A DNA stretch of 64,000 nt from Roseitalea porphyridii (GCF_004331955.1 NZ_CP036532.1:2356001-2420000), one strand, 5' to 3'. Counted from the first letter of the stretch, positions 1 to 8,820 are shown. Numbers and translations: made by a program. The notes: generated by a model from the sequence alone, not told the origin.

Positions 1-394
1 CGATCTCGGCCTGGAGCCGCTCGATCTTCTCGGAGCGGAACTCGATCACGTCGCCGGTCTCCAGATCGATCATGTGGTCGTGATGGGGCGAATCGGCGGT
101 CTCGAACCGCGCCGGCGCGCCCTCGAAGCTCAGGCGCAGGATCACGCCCTTGTCCTCGAGCACGCTCAGCGTCCGGTAGACGGTCGACAGCGACACGGTC
201 GGCTCGATCTCGCTGGCCCTCTGGAACAGTTCGTTCGCATCGGGATGATCGTCCGCATCGGCGAGCGTGCGCAGGATCGCGCTGCGCTGCCGTGTGATCC
301 GCACGCCCGCATCGCGCAACGCGTCCTCAAGTTCGCCGGCGCTCATCGGCTTGGAACTGATGGGATCGGCGCTGACGGTCCTGGATTCGATCAT
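1..394 (-). CDS. Fur-family metal-responsive regulator, C-terminus cut by window edge
   Basis: The minus-strand frame begins at an ATG at 394 and is still open at base 1, so only about 131 N-terminal residues are seen. It has the Fur winged-helix region (RITRQRSAILRTL, then STVYRTLSVLEDKGVI) and a histidine-rich metal motif, HHDHMIDLETG, followed by EFRSEKIERLQ, as in Fur, Mur and related ferric-uptake-type repressors. Such proteins are dimeric cytoplasmic DNA-binding metal sensors. It lies 52 bp downstream of zur in the same direction. The visible sequence does not decide between Fur and Mur, and its targets are not seen here. Confidence 0.85.
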   Translation of the reverse strand, partial: MIESRTVSADPISSKPMSAGELEDALRDAGVRITRQRSAILRTLADADDHPDANELFQRASEIEPTVSLSTVYRTLSVLEDKGVILRLSFEGAPARFETADSPHHDHMIDLETGDVIEFRSEKIERLQAEI

Positions 395-446
395 GGTCCG
401 AGCCTCGCCCAGTTGCGAAGCATGTGCAAGTCCCAGTTGGGAATCA

Positions 447-863
447 TCAGGCCGCGCAGTCCGCGCAAACCCCCCGCATCTCGACCACCGATGCGCGAAG
501 CTGGAATGCCGCCTCGGCAGCCAGGCGGTTGAGTTCATCGCCCATCGTGCCGTCTTCCAGCTCGCGCACATCCCCGCAGCGGTCGCAGATGGCGAACGCG
601 ATCGTCTCGTGCGCTTCACCGTGTCCGTGGCGGCAGGCGACATAGGCGTTCAGGCTCTCGAGACGGTGCACCAGCCCCTCGCCGACCAGTTTCTCGAGCG
701 CACGGTAGACCTGAAGCGGCGCGCGGAAGCCATCATCGCGCAGCGCGTCGAGGATCGCATAGGCGCTCAGCGGACCCTGCGCGCTGGTCAGCGTGTCCAG
801 CACCAGCCCCTGATTGCGCGTCAGCGGCGGGCCATCGCCAGCGGGTCTGGTTTCAGCGCTCAT
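447..863 (-). CDS. zur: Zinc uptake regulator Zur (Fur family)
   Basis: This 138-residue protein has the Fur-family fold: a winged helix (LTRNQGLVLDTL, then QVYRALEKLVGEGLVHRLES) and a metal-binding half with CRHGHGEAHETIAFAICDRCG and a final CADC. The paired CxxC cysteines fit the structural zinc site of Zur. Its first codons overlap the end of znuB by 11 bp, so it is translationally coupled to the zinc importer genes. That placement makes Zur more likely than Fur. It should repress znuA and znuCB under zinc-replete conditions through the dyad at 2597-2609. Confidence 0.9.
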   Translation of the reverse strand: MSAETRPAGDGPPLTRNQGLVLDTLTSAQGPLSAYAILDALRDDGFRAPLQVYRALEKLVGEGLVHRLESLNAYVACRHGHGEAHETIAFAICDRCGDVRELEDGTMGDELNRLAAEAAFQLRASVVEMRGVCADCAA

Positions 864-1671
864 CGACGGACCTCCGGGCTCTGGCGATACGACCGAACGG
901 CAGCAGGCTTACGGCGAAAAGCGTGACCGCCGCAACCACGATGGACGGGCCCGAGGGCGTGTCGAACTCGAGCGAGCCGAAAAGACCGAGCACCACCCCG
1001 GCAACGCCGACCGCCGCGGCGATCAGCGCCATCTGCTCGGGTCCGGTCGAAAAGCGCCGTGCGGTCGCGGCCGGAATCAGCAGCATGGCCGTGATCAGGA
1101 GCGCGCCGACGATCTTCATGGCGATCGCCACCGTGACGGCCAGCAGCACCATCAGCGCAAGATCCGCCCGCCCCGGATCCATCTGCTCGGCCCGGGCGAG
1201 GTCGGGGCTGATGGTTGCGGCAAACAGCGACCGCCACGTCATCAGCAGTCCGGCCAGAACGGCCGCGCCGCCCAGATAGATCACCGCGATATCGGTGCGC
1301 GAAACGGCGAGGATGTCGCCGAACAACAGCGCCATCAGGTCGACCCGCACCCAGGTCATGAAGGCGAGCACGACCAGCCCGATGGCGAGCGTTGAATGCG
1401 CCAGCAGGCCGAGCAGCGCGTCCGAGGACAGGCTGCGCCGCCGCTGCAGCGCCAGCAGAGACAGCGACACGCCGAGCGCCATCGCGAAGACGCCGAAGGT
1501 CGTGTTCAGTTCGAACAGGATCGCGAGCGCCACGCCGAGCAGCGCGGCGTGCGAGAGCGTGTCGCCGAAATAGGCCATGCGCCGCCAGACGATGAAACAG
1601 CCCAGCGGGCCGGCGACGAGGGCGACGCCGACGCCGGCGACCAGCGCCCGCACGAAGAAGTCATCGAGCAT
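853..1671 (-). CDS. znuB: Zinc ABC transporter permease ZnuB
   Basis: This 272-residue, strongly hydrophobic protein has the ABC-3 metal-permease layout of about eight membrane helices. Recognisable stretches are GDTLSHAALLGVALA, characteristic of ZnuB/MntB, and the late AMKIVGALLITAMLLIPAATA. The ATG at 1671 overlaps the end of znuC by 11 bp, so I chose it over an upstream in-frame start that would run through the His-coding tail of znuC. It forms the inner-membrane channel with ZnuC and periplasmic ZnuA. The order znuC-znuB-zur indicates one operon. Confidence 0.92.
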   Translation of the reverse strand: MLDDFFVRALVAGVGVALVAGPLGCFIVWRRMAYFGDTLSHAALLGVALAILFELNTTFGVFAMALGVSLSLLALQRRRSLSSDALLGLLAHSTLAIGLVVLAFMTWVRVDLMALLFGDILAVSRTDIAVIYLGGAAVLAGLLMTWRSLFAATISPDLARAEQMDPGRADLALMVLLAVTVAIAMKIVGALLITAMLLIPAATARRFSTGPEQMALIAAAVGVAGVVLGLFGSLEFDTPSGPSIVVAAVTLFAVSLLPFGRIARARRSVDER

Positions 1672-2509
1672 GGCCGCCCTCTCCGTGTTCCGCGCCGCGG
1701 TCCTCGCCGGCGTCGTGATGATGGCCATCGTCGGGATGGCAATGGTCGGTGATGGTCCCGTCGGCATGGCGCACGCGCCCGTCGGGCAGATGCGTGTGAT
1801 CGTGATGATGCTTGTAGACGGCCAGCGCCTCGTCGGCGCGCGGGCCGAACAGGCGCCTGTATTCCTCGCTCGCGGCCACCGCCACCGGCGTGCCCTCGCA
1901 GCAAACATGGCCGTTGAGGCAGATCACCCGGTCGGTCGCCGCCATCACGACGTGCAGATCGTGCGATATCAGCAAGATGCCGCAATGCCAGTCGTCGCGG
2001 ATGCGTGCGATCAGTTCGTAAAGGGCGATCTCGCCGGTGAAGTCGACCCCCTGCACCGGTTCGTCCAGGACAAGCAGATCGGGCTTTCGGGCGAGCGCCC
2101 GCGCCAGCATGACGCGCTGGAACTCGCCGCCCGAGAGCGTCTGCAACTGCGCCCGGCGCAGCCCGGCGCTTCCCGTCGCTTCCAGCGCGGCCTCGATTTC
2201 GTGTTCGGACGGGCGCGCCGTCAGCGTCATGAACCGCTCGACGGTCAGCGGAACCGTCCAGTCGAGCGCCAGCGTCTGCGGCACGTAGCCGACCGTCAGC
2301 CCGGGCTTGCGGGTGGCGGTGCCCGCATCGGGTCTGATCAGCCCGAGCGCCATCTTCGCCGTCGTCGACTTGCCCGACCCGTTCGGCCCGATCAGCGTGA
2401 CGATCTCGCGCGGGCGCACGGTCAGATCGACGCCCCGCACCAGCCAGCGGCCGGCACGCTCGATCCCAGCGCCTTCCAGGCGCACAAGCGGTTCAGCAGG
2501 TTTGAGCAT
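1661..2509 (-). CDS. znuC: Zinc ABC transporter ATPase ZnuC with His-rich C-terminal tail
   Basis: The protein has 282 residues, with Walker A GPNGSGKS at about residues 41-48, the signature LSGGEFQRV, Walker B LLVLDEP and the H-loop LLISHDLH. It energises zinc import with ZnuB. The last ~50 residues are rich in His and Asp (starting YKHHHDHTHLP, with later HCHPDDGHHHD), so the cytoplasmic tail may bind zinc. The ATG at 2509 is the first start before the conserved beginning VRLEGAGIERAGRWLV. It is transcribed away from znuA across a 150-bp gap holding a Zur-box-like dyad. Confidence 0.93.
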   Translation of the reverse strand: MLKPAEPLVRLEGAGIERAGRWLVRGVDLTVRPREIVTLIGPNGSGKSTTAKMALGLIRPDAGTATRKPGLTVGYVPQTLALDWTVPLTVERFMTLTARPSEHEIEAALEATGSAGLRRAQLQTLSGGEFQRVMLARALARKPDLLVLDEPVQGVDFTGEIALYELIARIRDDWHCGILLISHDLHVVMAATDRVICLNGHVCCEGTPVAVAASEEYRRLFGPRADEALAVYKHHHDHTHLPDGRVRHADGTITDHCHPDDGHHHDAGEDRGAEHGEGGHAR

Positions 2510-2596
2510 GTGTCGGCTATCCTCGGGCCGCGGTCGCATCGGGCGCGCAGACGACTTGTCAACGCTTATCCCACACGCTATTCCATGACGCAATCT

Positions 2597-2609
2597 GTTA
2601 CAATATAAC
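2597..2609. promoter_or_regulatory. Putative Zur box between znuC and znuA
   Basis: The sequence GTTACAATATAAC is a dyad with GTTA/TAAC arms and a 5-bp centre, inside an AT-rich patch in otherwise GC-rich DNA. It sits 51 bp before the znuA start and 88 bp before the znuC start. Alphaproteobacterial Zur sites are AT-rich dyads of this kind, so one site could control both divergent units. The assignment rests on position and symmetry. Confidence 0.7.
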
Positions 2610-2659
2610 GTTACGGTTCCTTTGTTCCGCTCGCTCATCGGCACTGCCAAGGAGACACC

Positions 2660-3721
2660 ATGCCCACACGCCGTTTCGCCGCAAGTCTTGCCCTTTCCAC
2701 CGCCCTGGTCGCCACGCCGGCGTTCGCCGCGCCGGACGTGGTCGCCTCGATCAAGCCGGTCCATTCACTGGTCAGCGCCGTCATGGACGGCGTCGGCGAG
2801 CCGGACCTTCTGATCGAGGGCGCGGCCTCGCCGCACGGCTACAATCTGCGGCCCTCGGAAGCGGCCGCCCTTCAGGACGCCGATCTGGTGTTCTGGATCG
2901 GCCCGGTCCTCGAGACCTTCCTCGATGGCACGCTCGACACGCTGTCGGCCGACGCCACGCACGTCGCGCTGATGGAAACGGACGGCGCCACGCTGCTGGA
3001 GTTGCGCGAGGGCGGCGCGTTTGAAGCCCACGATCATGACCATGATCACGGGCATGGCGCGGACGACCATGCCCATGATGACGACCATGACCATGACGAT
3101 CACGCCCACGACGACGATCACGCCCACGATGATCACGCGCATGATGATCATGCGCACGACGACCACGACCATGCCGAACACAGCCACGATGACGGCCACG
3201 TCCACGACGCACATCTCTGGCTCGACCCGCAAAACGCGACAGCCTTCGTCACCGCGATCGAGGCCGCGCTGTCGGAGGCCGATCCCGAAAACGCGGCCGC
3301 CTACGCCGAAAATGCAAGCGCCACCATCGAACGGCTGAACGCACTCGAAGCCGATGTCGCCGCGCGGCTGGCGCCGCATGCGGAGACCGGCTTCATCGTC
3401 TTCCACGACGCCTATCAGTATTTCGAGAACCGGTTCGACCTGTCGGCGGCCGGTGCGATCACCATCAACCCCGAAGTGTCGCCGGGCCCGGATCGGCTGC
3501 GCGAGATCAAGGAGCGGATCGGCGAACTGGGCGCGGCCTGCGTGTTCGCCGAGCCGCAGTTCGAGCCTCGGGTCATCGACGTGGTCACCGAGGGCACCGA
3601 GGCGCGTTCCGGCGTTCTCGATCCGCTCGGCGCGACGCTGACCCCCGGCCCGGGCCTCTACTTCGAACTGATCGGCGAGATGGCGTCCGCCTTCGAGACC
3701 TGCCTGTCGGAGACCGGTTAA
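2660..3721 (+). CDS. znuA: Periplasmic zinc-binding protein ZnuA
   Basis: This 353-residue cluster A-I binding protein has a signal peptide (MPTRRFAASLALSTALVATPAFA, cleavage near residue 23). Expected zinc-ligand regions are SPHGYNL (His59), DAHLWLDP (about 183-190), FHDAYQYFENRF and EPQFEP. A long His/Asp-rich loop spans about residues 124-185, larger than in many ZnuA proteins, and probably captures zinc in the periplasm. A ribosome site AAGGAG lies before the ATG. Its stop codon overlaps the stop of the convergent hydrolase gene inside a 16-bp palindrome at 3712-3727. Confidence 0.95.
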   Translation: MPTRRFAASLALSTALVATPAFAAPDVVASIKPVHSLVSAVMDGVGEPDLLIEGAASPHGYNLRPSEAAALQDADLVFWIGPVLETFLDGTLDTLSADATHVALMETDGATLLELREGGAFEAHDHDHDHGHGADDHAHDDDHDHDDHAHDDDHAHDDHAHDDHAHDDHDHAEHSHDDGHVHDAHLWLDPQNATAFVTAIEAALSEADPENAAAYAENASATIERLNALEADVAARLAPHAETGFIVFHDAYQYFENRFDLSAAGAITINPEVSPGPDRLREIKERIGELGAACVFAEPQFEPRVIDVVTEGTEARSGVLDPLGATLTPGPGLYFELIGEMASAFETCLSETG

Positions 3722-4521
3722 CCGGTCCCCTTCCCTGGCCCGCCGAGAAAGGCGCGGATGATGTCGGCGAGCGCGACGGGCTGCTCGACGCAGGGAATGT
3801 GCCCGCAATCCTTGATCACGTCGAAACGTGCATCGGGGATCGCCTTGGCCATGGCGGCGACCAGATCGGGCGGTGTCGAGCCGTCCTGGTCGCCGACGAC
3901 GCAGGACGCCGGCACGGTCAGCGTGCGCGCCACGTCGGTCAGGTCGGCGTCGCGGATCGCCGCACAGGTGCCCGCATAGCCCGCAACCGGCTGGCGCGTG
4001 AGCATGTTGCGATAGCCCTGATATTCGGCATTGTCCGGCCGGCGGAAGTCGGGCGTGAACCAGCGCTCCATGACCGGATCGGCGAGCGCCGCGAGGCCTT
4101 TCTCGCGCACCGTGTCGATCCGGTCGTTCCACAGCTTTTCCGTGCCGATCTTCGGCGCGGTGTCACACAGGATCAGCGAGCGGACCAGATCGGGCCGGTC
4201 CCGGAACAGGCCGAGCGCGATCATCCCGCCGACCGACAGCCCGCAGACCGTCGCCTTCTTCACGTCCAGATGGTCGAGCAGGCCGGCAAGATCGGCGACA
4301 TGATCGTCCATCGCATAAGGCCCGTCCGGCGCGTCCGACAGGCCGTGCCCGCGCTTGTCGTAAAGGACGATCCCAACCTCGCCGACAAGCCGCACGATGA
4401 CATCGCGCCAGATGCGGAAGTCCGTGCCGAGCGAATTGGCGAAGACCAGCACCGGCCTGCCTTCCGGCGCGCCGATGATCTGATAGTGCAGCGTGATCCC
4501 GTTGATCTGGGCAAATTGCAA
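3718..4521 (-). CDS. Alpha/beta hydrolase, 3-oxoadipate enol-lactonase-like (PcaD-like)
   Basis: This 267-residue protein resembles PcaD enol-lactonases: early LVFANSLGTDFRIW, the oxyanion region YDKRGHGLSD, a nucleophile elbow CGLSVGGMIALGL, and a late catalytic His in CGHIPCVEQP. I chose a TTG start at 4521 because AAGGAG lies about 10 bp upstream and the N-terminus MQFAQINGITLHY then matches the family. It is the last gene of the uxuA-to-hydrolase block, only 4 bp after the oxidoreductase gene. No other protocatechuate genes are near, so it may open a sugar lactone or ester rather than an enol-lactone. That role is inferred. Confidence 0.75.
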   Translation of the reverse strand: MQFAQINGITLHYQIIGAPEGRPVLVFANSLGTDFRIWRDVIVRLVGEVGIVLYDKRGHGLSDAPDGPYAMDDHVADLAGLLDHLDVKKATVCGLSVGGMIALGLFRDRPDLVRSLILCDTAPKIGTEKLWNDRIDTVREKGLAALADPVMERWFTPDFRRPDNAEYQGYRNMLTRQPVAGYAGTCAAIRDADLTDVARTLTVPASCVVGDQDGSTPPDLVAAMAKAIPDARFDVIKDCGHIPCVEQPVALADIIRAFLGGPGKGTG

Positions 4522-4525
4522 GGCG

Positions 4526-5611
4526 TCAGGCTCCTTTGGGGATGTCCGGCGTCCAGTCCGAACAGATCGGATCGGCCCGGTCAAGCGGCAGGGCCACCAT
4601 CGCCCCGCCGCGCGCCGCCTTGTAGACGCCGGCGACCAGTTCGATCGAGCGCACCCCGTCCTGGGCGGTGACCATGGCCGCCTCGCGCCCTTCCAGATGG
4701 TCGGCGATCGCGGCGAACTGGCCCGCATAGCCGACCGGCCTTGCGTCGATCTCGTCACCACATTCGGCCAGCGCCGCGTCGATCTCGGCCTGTTCGAGCG
4801 GCGCGCGCGCCTCGAACGTCCAGTCGTCGGCCCCCGGCGCATAGGGATTGCGGCCGCTTTCGGCCGTCAGGGTTTCGAACACGAACCGCAGCCGCGACGT
4901 GTCGCGCGCCCCGCCCAGCGTGATCGACGACGTCACCAGCGCACCGCTCTGACAGCGCATGGCCAGCGCGGCGCAGTCCTCGGTCTCGATCGAATTGACG
5001 CGCGTGTCGGCGATGGCGCCGATTTCGGTCACCGGCCCCAAAAACCTGGTGATCAGATCATGCGCGTGGATCGCGTGGCCGAGCACCGCCCCGCCCCGCT
5101 CGCTCTCCCATTTGCCCCGCCAGGGCACCGCGTAATAGTCCGCGCCCCGGTTCCAGTGGGTTTCGAGCGTCGCCACCAGCGGCCGGCCGGTCAGCCCGCG
5201 CCTCTGCAGTTCGGCAAGCTGATAGAGGCCGCGCCCGTAGCGGTACTGGAACACCGGCGCCAGCAGCCGGCCGGCTTTGCGGGCCGCCTCGGCCATCGTG
5301 TCGGCCTCGATGACCGAGCCGGCGAGCGGTTTTTCGCAGATCACATGCTTGCCCGCTTCCAGCGCCGCGATCGCCACCGGCCCGTGCAGGTGCGGCGGCA
5401 GGCAGATGTCGATCACGTCGATCGCCGGGTCGGCGATCAGACCGTCCAGATCGGCGGTGACGGCACAGCCCGGCGCCTGCGCGGCGATGTGGTCGGCCCT
5501 GGCCGCATCGAGGTCGCACACGGCGGCGACCTGCCACCTGTCCAGCAACTGAAGGTAGCCCGCCATGTGCTGCTGGCCGATCCCGGCTCCAAGAATCGCG
5601 ACGCGCAGCAT
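4526..5611 (-). CDS. Gfo/Idh/MocA-family sugar oxidoreductase (third paralogue)
   Basis: This 361-residue protein has an N-terminal NAD(P)-binding Rossmann motif (AILGAGIGQQHMAGY) and the family motif CEKPLAGS, whose Lys takes part in catalysis and cofactor binding. Its C-terminal alpha/beta domain has GRGLYQLAEL and GHAIHAHDLITRF. Family members oxidise or reduce hydroxyl groups on sugars, inositols or uronates with NAD(P). It lies between a second paralogue (3 bp upstream) and the lactonase-like hydrolase (4 bp downstream), so all are probably co-translated. The substrate cannot be read from sequence. Confidence 0.85.
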   Translation of the reverse strand: MLRVAILGAGIGQQHMAGYLQLLDRWQVAAVCDLDAARADHIAAQAPGCAVTADLDGLIADPAIDVIDICLPPHLHGPVAIAALEAGKHVICEKPLAGSVIEADTMAEAARKAGRLLAPVFQYRYGRGLYQLAELQRRGLTGRPLVATLETHWNRGADYYAVPWRGKWESERGGAVLGHAIHAHDLITRFLGPVTEIGAIADTRVNSIETEDCAALAMRCQSGALVTSSITLGGARDTSRLRFVFETLTAESGRNPYAPGADDWTFEARAPLEQAEIDAALAECGDEIDARPVGYAGQFAAIADHLEGREAAMVTAQDGVRSIELVAGVYKAARGGAMVALPLDRADPICSDWTPDIPKGA

Positions 5612-5614
5612 GGG

Positions 5615-6637
5615 TCAGCCCTTCAGATGGCCAAGGCGCGCCGCCTGCGCCTGCGCCTTGAGCGCCAGTTCCATCACCTTGAAGCAGTGCCTCTGGCTCA
5701 TCGCCGTCTCGGTGCGGTCGCGCACGTCGGCGGCGAGCCGTTCGAAATAGGTCAGCTTCTCGGCCGAAGCGTCGAAGTACTCGTACCGCTCTCCATTGAC
5801 CAGAAAGACGTGATCTGTCCCCGGCCGCCCGCAGATGTCGACATATTTGCGCATCTCGATCGTGCCCTCCGTCCCCAGGATCGTCAGCCGGCCGTCGCCC
5901 CAGGTCGGCAGCGCGTCGGGCGTGTACCAGTCGACGCGGATATAGCCGCTGCCCTTGTCCGAGCGCAGCAGGATCTCGCCGAAATCCTGAAGGCCCGGAT
6001 TGTCCGGATTGGCGAAATTGCCGACCGAGGACGCAACGATCTCGGCATCGTCCGAGCCGGTGAAGAACAGGAACTGGTCGATCTGGTGGCTGGCGATATC
6101 GGTCAGCACGCCGCCATACCGGTCTTCGACGAAGAACCAGTCGGGCCGCGTGGCCCGGTTGAGTCGGTGCGGGCCAAGGCCGACCGTCTGCACCACCGTG
6201 CCGATCGCGCCCTCGGCGACCAGCTCGGCCGCCTTCTGGTTGGCCGGCACCTCGAAACGCTCGGAAAAGTCGATCGACCAGATCCGGCCCGTGTCGGCGA
6301 CGGTCGCCCTGATCGCCTCGAGCTTGTCGAGCGTCGTGCAGCCGGGCTTGTCGGTCATCACGTCCTTGCCCGCATGCATCGCCTCGACCGCCCGGTCGGC
6401 GCGGCGGGCCGGAATGTCGGCAAGCAGGATCAGGTCGATGTCCGGATCGTGCAGAAGGTCACCGCGCTCGGCAACGCGCGGCACGTCCGGGAACCGTTTG
6501 ACGAAGCCCTCGACCGGCTGCGGATCGCCCTCGGTCCACCAGCCCTTGCAGGTTGCGCCCGCATCCAGCATGCCCTGCAACTGGCCGTAAATGTGGCGGT
6601 GATCGACGCCGATCACCCCGACCGTCAATTCGCTCAT
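5615..6637 (-). CDS. Gfo/Idh/MocA-family oxidoreductase (second paralogue)
   Basis: The protein has 340 residues. Its Rossmann start is divergent (TVGVIGVDHRHIYGQLQGML) and lacks the usual GxGxxG spacing. In place of the EKP motif it has TDKPGCTTLDKLEAI. The C-terminal half retains YGGVLTDIASHQIDQFLFFTG, with the conserved His typical of the fold. It therefore belongs to a separate subgroup from its two neighbours and probably acts on a different intermediate. It is spaced 3 bp from both neighbouring oxidoreductase genes, all on the minus strand. Confidence 0.82.
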   Translation of the reverse strand: MSELTVGVIGVDHRHIYGQLQGMLDAGATCKGWWTEGDPQPVEGFVKRFPDVPRVAERGDLLHDPDIDLILLADIPARRADRAVEAMHAGKDVMTDKPGCTTLDKLEAIRATVADTGRIWSIDFSERFEVPANQKAAELVAEGAIGTVVQTVGLGPHRLNRATRPDWFFVEDRYGGVLTDIASHQIDQFLFFTGSDDAEIVASSVGNFANPDNPGLQDFGEILLRSDKGSGYIRVDWYTPDALPTWGDGRLTILGTEGTIEMRKYVDICGRPGTDHVFLVNGERYEYFDASAEKLTYFERLAADVRDRTETAMSQRHCFKVMELALKAQAQAARLGHLKG

Positions 6638-6640
6638 GGA

Positions 6641-7681
6641 TCAGTCCCTGTTGTTGATTTCGACCGCGCGCCGCTCCCGCGAGGAAGCAACCAGCGCGTC
6701 GATCAGATCGTGCACCTTCAGCGCGTCGCGCCCGGTTACCGCCGGCGGCCGGCCCACTTCGACCGCATCGACGAAGTCGGCGATCAGGTCGCGGTGCCAG
6801 TCGAACGGGAACGCCATCGGGTCGGCGCCGCCGCCCGTGCCGTCGGCCGCCTCGCCGAAGGTCTCGGTGCGCCCGTCGCGCCAGTGGACCGTCAGCGTGC
6901 CCGATTGCAGGTGCGCGGCGCCCTTCTCGCAGTCGAGCGTGATCGACTCGGCCTCCCCGGGAAAGGCCGAGACCGTCGCCATCACCGAGCCCATCGCGCC
7001 GTTCGCAAAGCGCAGCCCGCCGGCGACGAAATCCTCGGCCTCCATGGTGTGGAACGGCGTCGTGCCGGCCACCGCCTGCACCTCGGCCACGGGCCCTGTG
7101 ATCGACAGCATCAGGTCGAGCGTATGGATCGCCTGGCTGATCAGCACGCCGCCGCCGTCGCGTTCATAGGTGCCGCGCCCCGGCTCGTCATAATAGCTCT
7201 GCTCGCGCCACCAGGGCACCGACGCCCGCGCCAGCCCGATCGCGCCCAGATCGCCCGAAGACACAAGCTTTGCAAGCACTTGCGAGGCCTGCCGGAATCG
7301 ATGCTGGAAGACGATGCCGAGCTGCACGCCGGCCTTCTCGCAGGTCTCGACGATGGCGCGCGCCGCCTCGCTCGTCCGTTCGACCGGCTTTTCCATCAAT
7401 ATGTCCTTGCCGGCCTTCGCGAACCGCTCGACCAACTCGGCGCGCTGGTTGGGAGGGGTGATCACGATGACGGCGCGCACGTCCGGATCGTTCGCCAGCG
7501 CCTCGATGGAGGCCGCCTCGGCAAAACCGTGCTCGGCGCAGAAGGCGGCGCGCCTTTCGGCCGTGCGCGAATAGACGCCGCGCACCGCGATGCGGTCCGA
7601 CAGATCGCGCAGCGCCAGCGCGTGCGGTTTGGCCGCCATGCCGGTGCCGACGACACCGACGCCGAACGGGGCTTCTGACAT
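6641..7681 (-). CDS. Gfo/Idh/MocA-family oxidoreductase (first paralogue)
   Basis: This 346-residue protein has the nucleotide-binding start GVGVVGTGMAAKPHALALRD, the motif MEKPVERTSE and a C-terminal domain with DGGGVLISQAIHTLDLML. Proteins of this group act on sugar or cyclitol substrates, often at C-2 or C-3. Its ATG shares one base with the stop of the ABC ATPase gene (TGATG), so translation is coupled to transport. With two more paralogues directly downstream, the block encodes a three-step oxidoreductase series that I cannot assign to a known named pathway. Confidence 0.85.
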   Translation of the reverse strand: MSEAPFGVGVVGTGMAAKPHALALRDLSDRIAVRGVYSRTAERRAAFCAEHGFAEAASIEALANDPDVRAVIVITPPNQRAELVERFAKAGKDILMEKPVERTSEAARAIVETCEKAGVQLGIVFQHRFRQASQVLAKLVSSGDLGAIGLARASVPWWREQSYYDEPGRGTYERDGGGVLISQAIHTLDLMLSITGPVAEVQAVAGTTPFHTMEAEDFVAGGLRFANGAMGSVMATVSAFPGEAESITLDCEKGAAHLQSGTLTVHWRDGRTETFGEAADGTGGGADPMAFPFDWHRDLIADFVDAVEVGRPPAVTGRDALKVHDLIDALVASSRERRAVEINNRD

Positions 7682-8799
7682 CAGGCCGCCCCGTTCGCCG
7701 CTTCGGGCTCGGGCACGCCGTTGGCGATCACCTTGCCGTCCTCGCCGAACAGATGAAGCACCTCGCGCTTGAGGCGCAGATGCACCCTCTCGCCTTCGGA
7801 GACGGGGAACTGTCCGAGCTGGTGCACGGTGATCTGCGGCAATCCCTCGGGCGTGCAGAACAGATAGGTCTCGCCGCCAAGCTGTTCGGTCAGATCGACT
7901 GTCGCCGACATGTCGGCGCGGTCCGCGTCGACGATTTCGAGATGTTCGGGCCGGATGCCGAAGGTCACATTGTCGCCCGGCGAAAGACCGGAAACCGGCG
8001 GCAGCGCGATGCGATGGGTGCCGCCGGCCATCAGATCGAGACCGCCATCATCTCCCATCACCACGGACGCCTCCATCAGGTTCATGCGCGGCGAGCCGAT
8101 GAAGCCGGCAACGAACGTGTTCTCCGGCCGGTTGTACAGCTCGAGCGGCGTGCCCTGCTGTTCGACGCGGCCCGCATTGAGCACGACGATCACGTCGGCG
8201 AGCGTCATCGCCTCGACCTGGTCGTGCGTGACATAGATCATCGTGCCGCCGAGCTTGTTGTGCAGCGCCGCCAGTTCCTTGCGCATGGCGACCCGCAATT
8301 CGGCATCGAGGTTCGACAGCGGCTCGTCGAACAGGAAGGCCTTCGGATCGCGCACGATCGCCCGGCCGATGGCGACCCGCTGGCGCTGGCCGCCCGACAG
8401 CGCCTTCGGCCGCCGGTTGAGATAGGGCGTGATCTGCAGCATGTCGGCCGCCTCGCGCACCCGCGCGTCGATCTCCGAACGCTGCATCTTCGAGTTCTCG
8501 AGCCCGAACGCCATGTTCTTGTAGACCGTCATGTGCGGATAGAGCGCGTAGGACTGGAACACCATGGCAAGCCCCCGCTCGGATGCGGTGACATTGTTGA
8601 CCACCGCGCCGTCGATGACCACCTCACCGCCCGTGACGTTCTCGAGCCCGGCAATGATCCGCAAAAGCGTGGACTTGCCGCAGCCGGACGGGCCGACGAA
8701 GACGACGAACTGGCCCGAATTCACATGCAGGTCGATGCCGTGGATCACCTCGACATCGCCATAGGCCTTGAGCACCTTGTTGAGCTGGATTTCTGTCAC
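7681..8799 (-). CDS. Sugar ABC transporter ATPase, UgpC/MsmK-type
   Basis: This 372-residue ATPase has Walker A GPSGCGKST, Q-loop VFQSYALYPHMTV, signature LSGGQRQRVAIGRAIVRDPK, Walker B FLFDEPLSNLDAEL and H-loop YVTHDQVEAMTLAD. A C-terminal TOBE/OB regulatory domain follows (about residues 240-360, with VTFGIRPEHLEI). It is the CUT1 carbohydrate importer ATPase and should pair with the two permeases and binding protein upstream. The dehydrogenase gene sits between permease and ATPase, which suggests co-expression of uptake and catabolism. Confidence 0.92.
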   Translation of the reverse strand: MTEIQLNKVLKAYGDVEVIHGIDLHVNSGQFVVFVGPSGCGKSTLLRIIAGLENVTGGEVVIDGAVVNNVTASERGLAMVFQSYALYPHMTVYKNMAFGLENSKMQRSEIDARVREAADMLQITPYLNRRPKALSGGQRQRVAIGRAIVRDPKAFLFDEPLSNLDAELRVAMRKELAALHNKLGGTMIYVTHDQVEAMTLADVIVVLNAGRVEQQGTPLELYNRPENTFVAGFIGSPRMNLMEASVVMGDDGGLDLMAGGTHRIALPPVSGLSPGDNVTFGIRPEHLEIVDADRADMSATVDLTEQLGGETYLFCTPEGLPQITVHQLGQFPVSEGERVHLRLKREVLHLFGEDGKVIANGVPEPEAANGAA

Positions 8800-8820
8800 C
8801 TGACCCCCGTCATCTGTCCG

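Noticed and set aside
2765-4132. Minus-strand frame with valine/methionine-rich stretch opposite znuA
   Set aside because: The hydrophobic run is only the reverse reading of the His/Asp repeats of ZnuA; it is not a membrane protein.
4493-7678. A 1061-residue open frame on the plus strand
   Set aside because: It is antisense to four well-defined genes (three oxidoreductases and part of the hydrolase). It has the Arg/His/Asp/Gly-rich composition produced by reading GC-rich genes backwards, and no recognisable domain.
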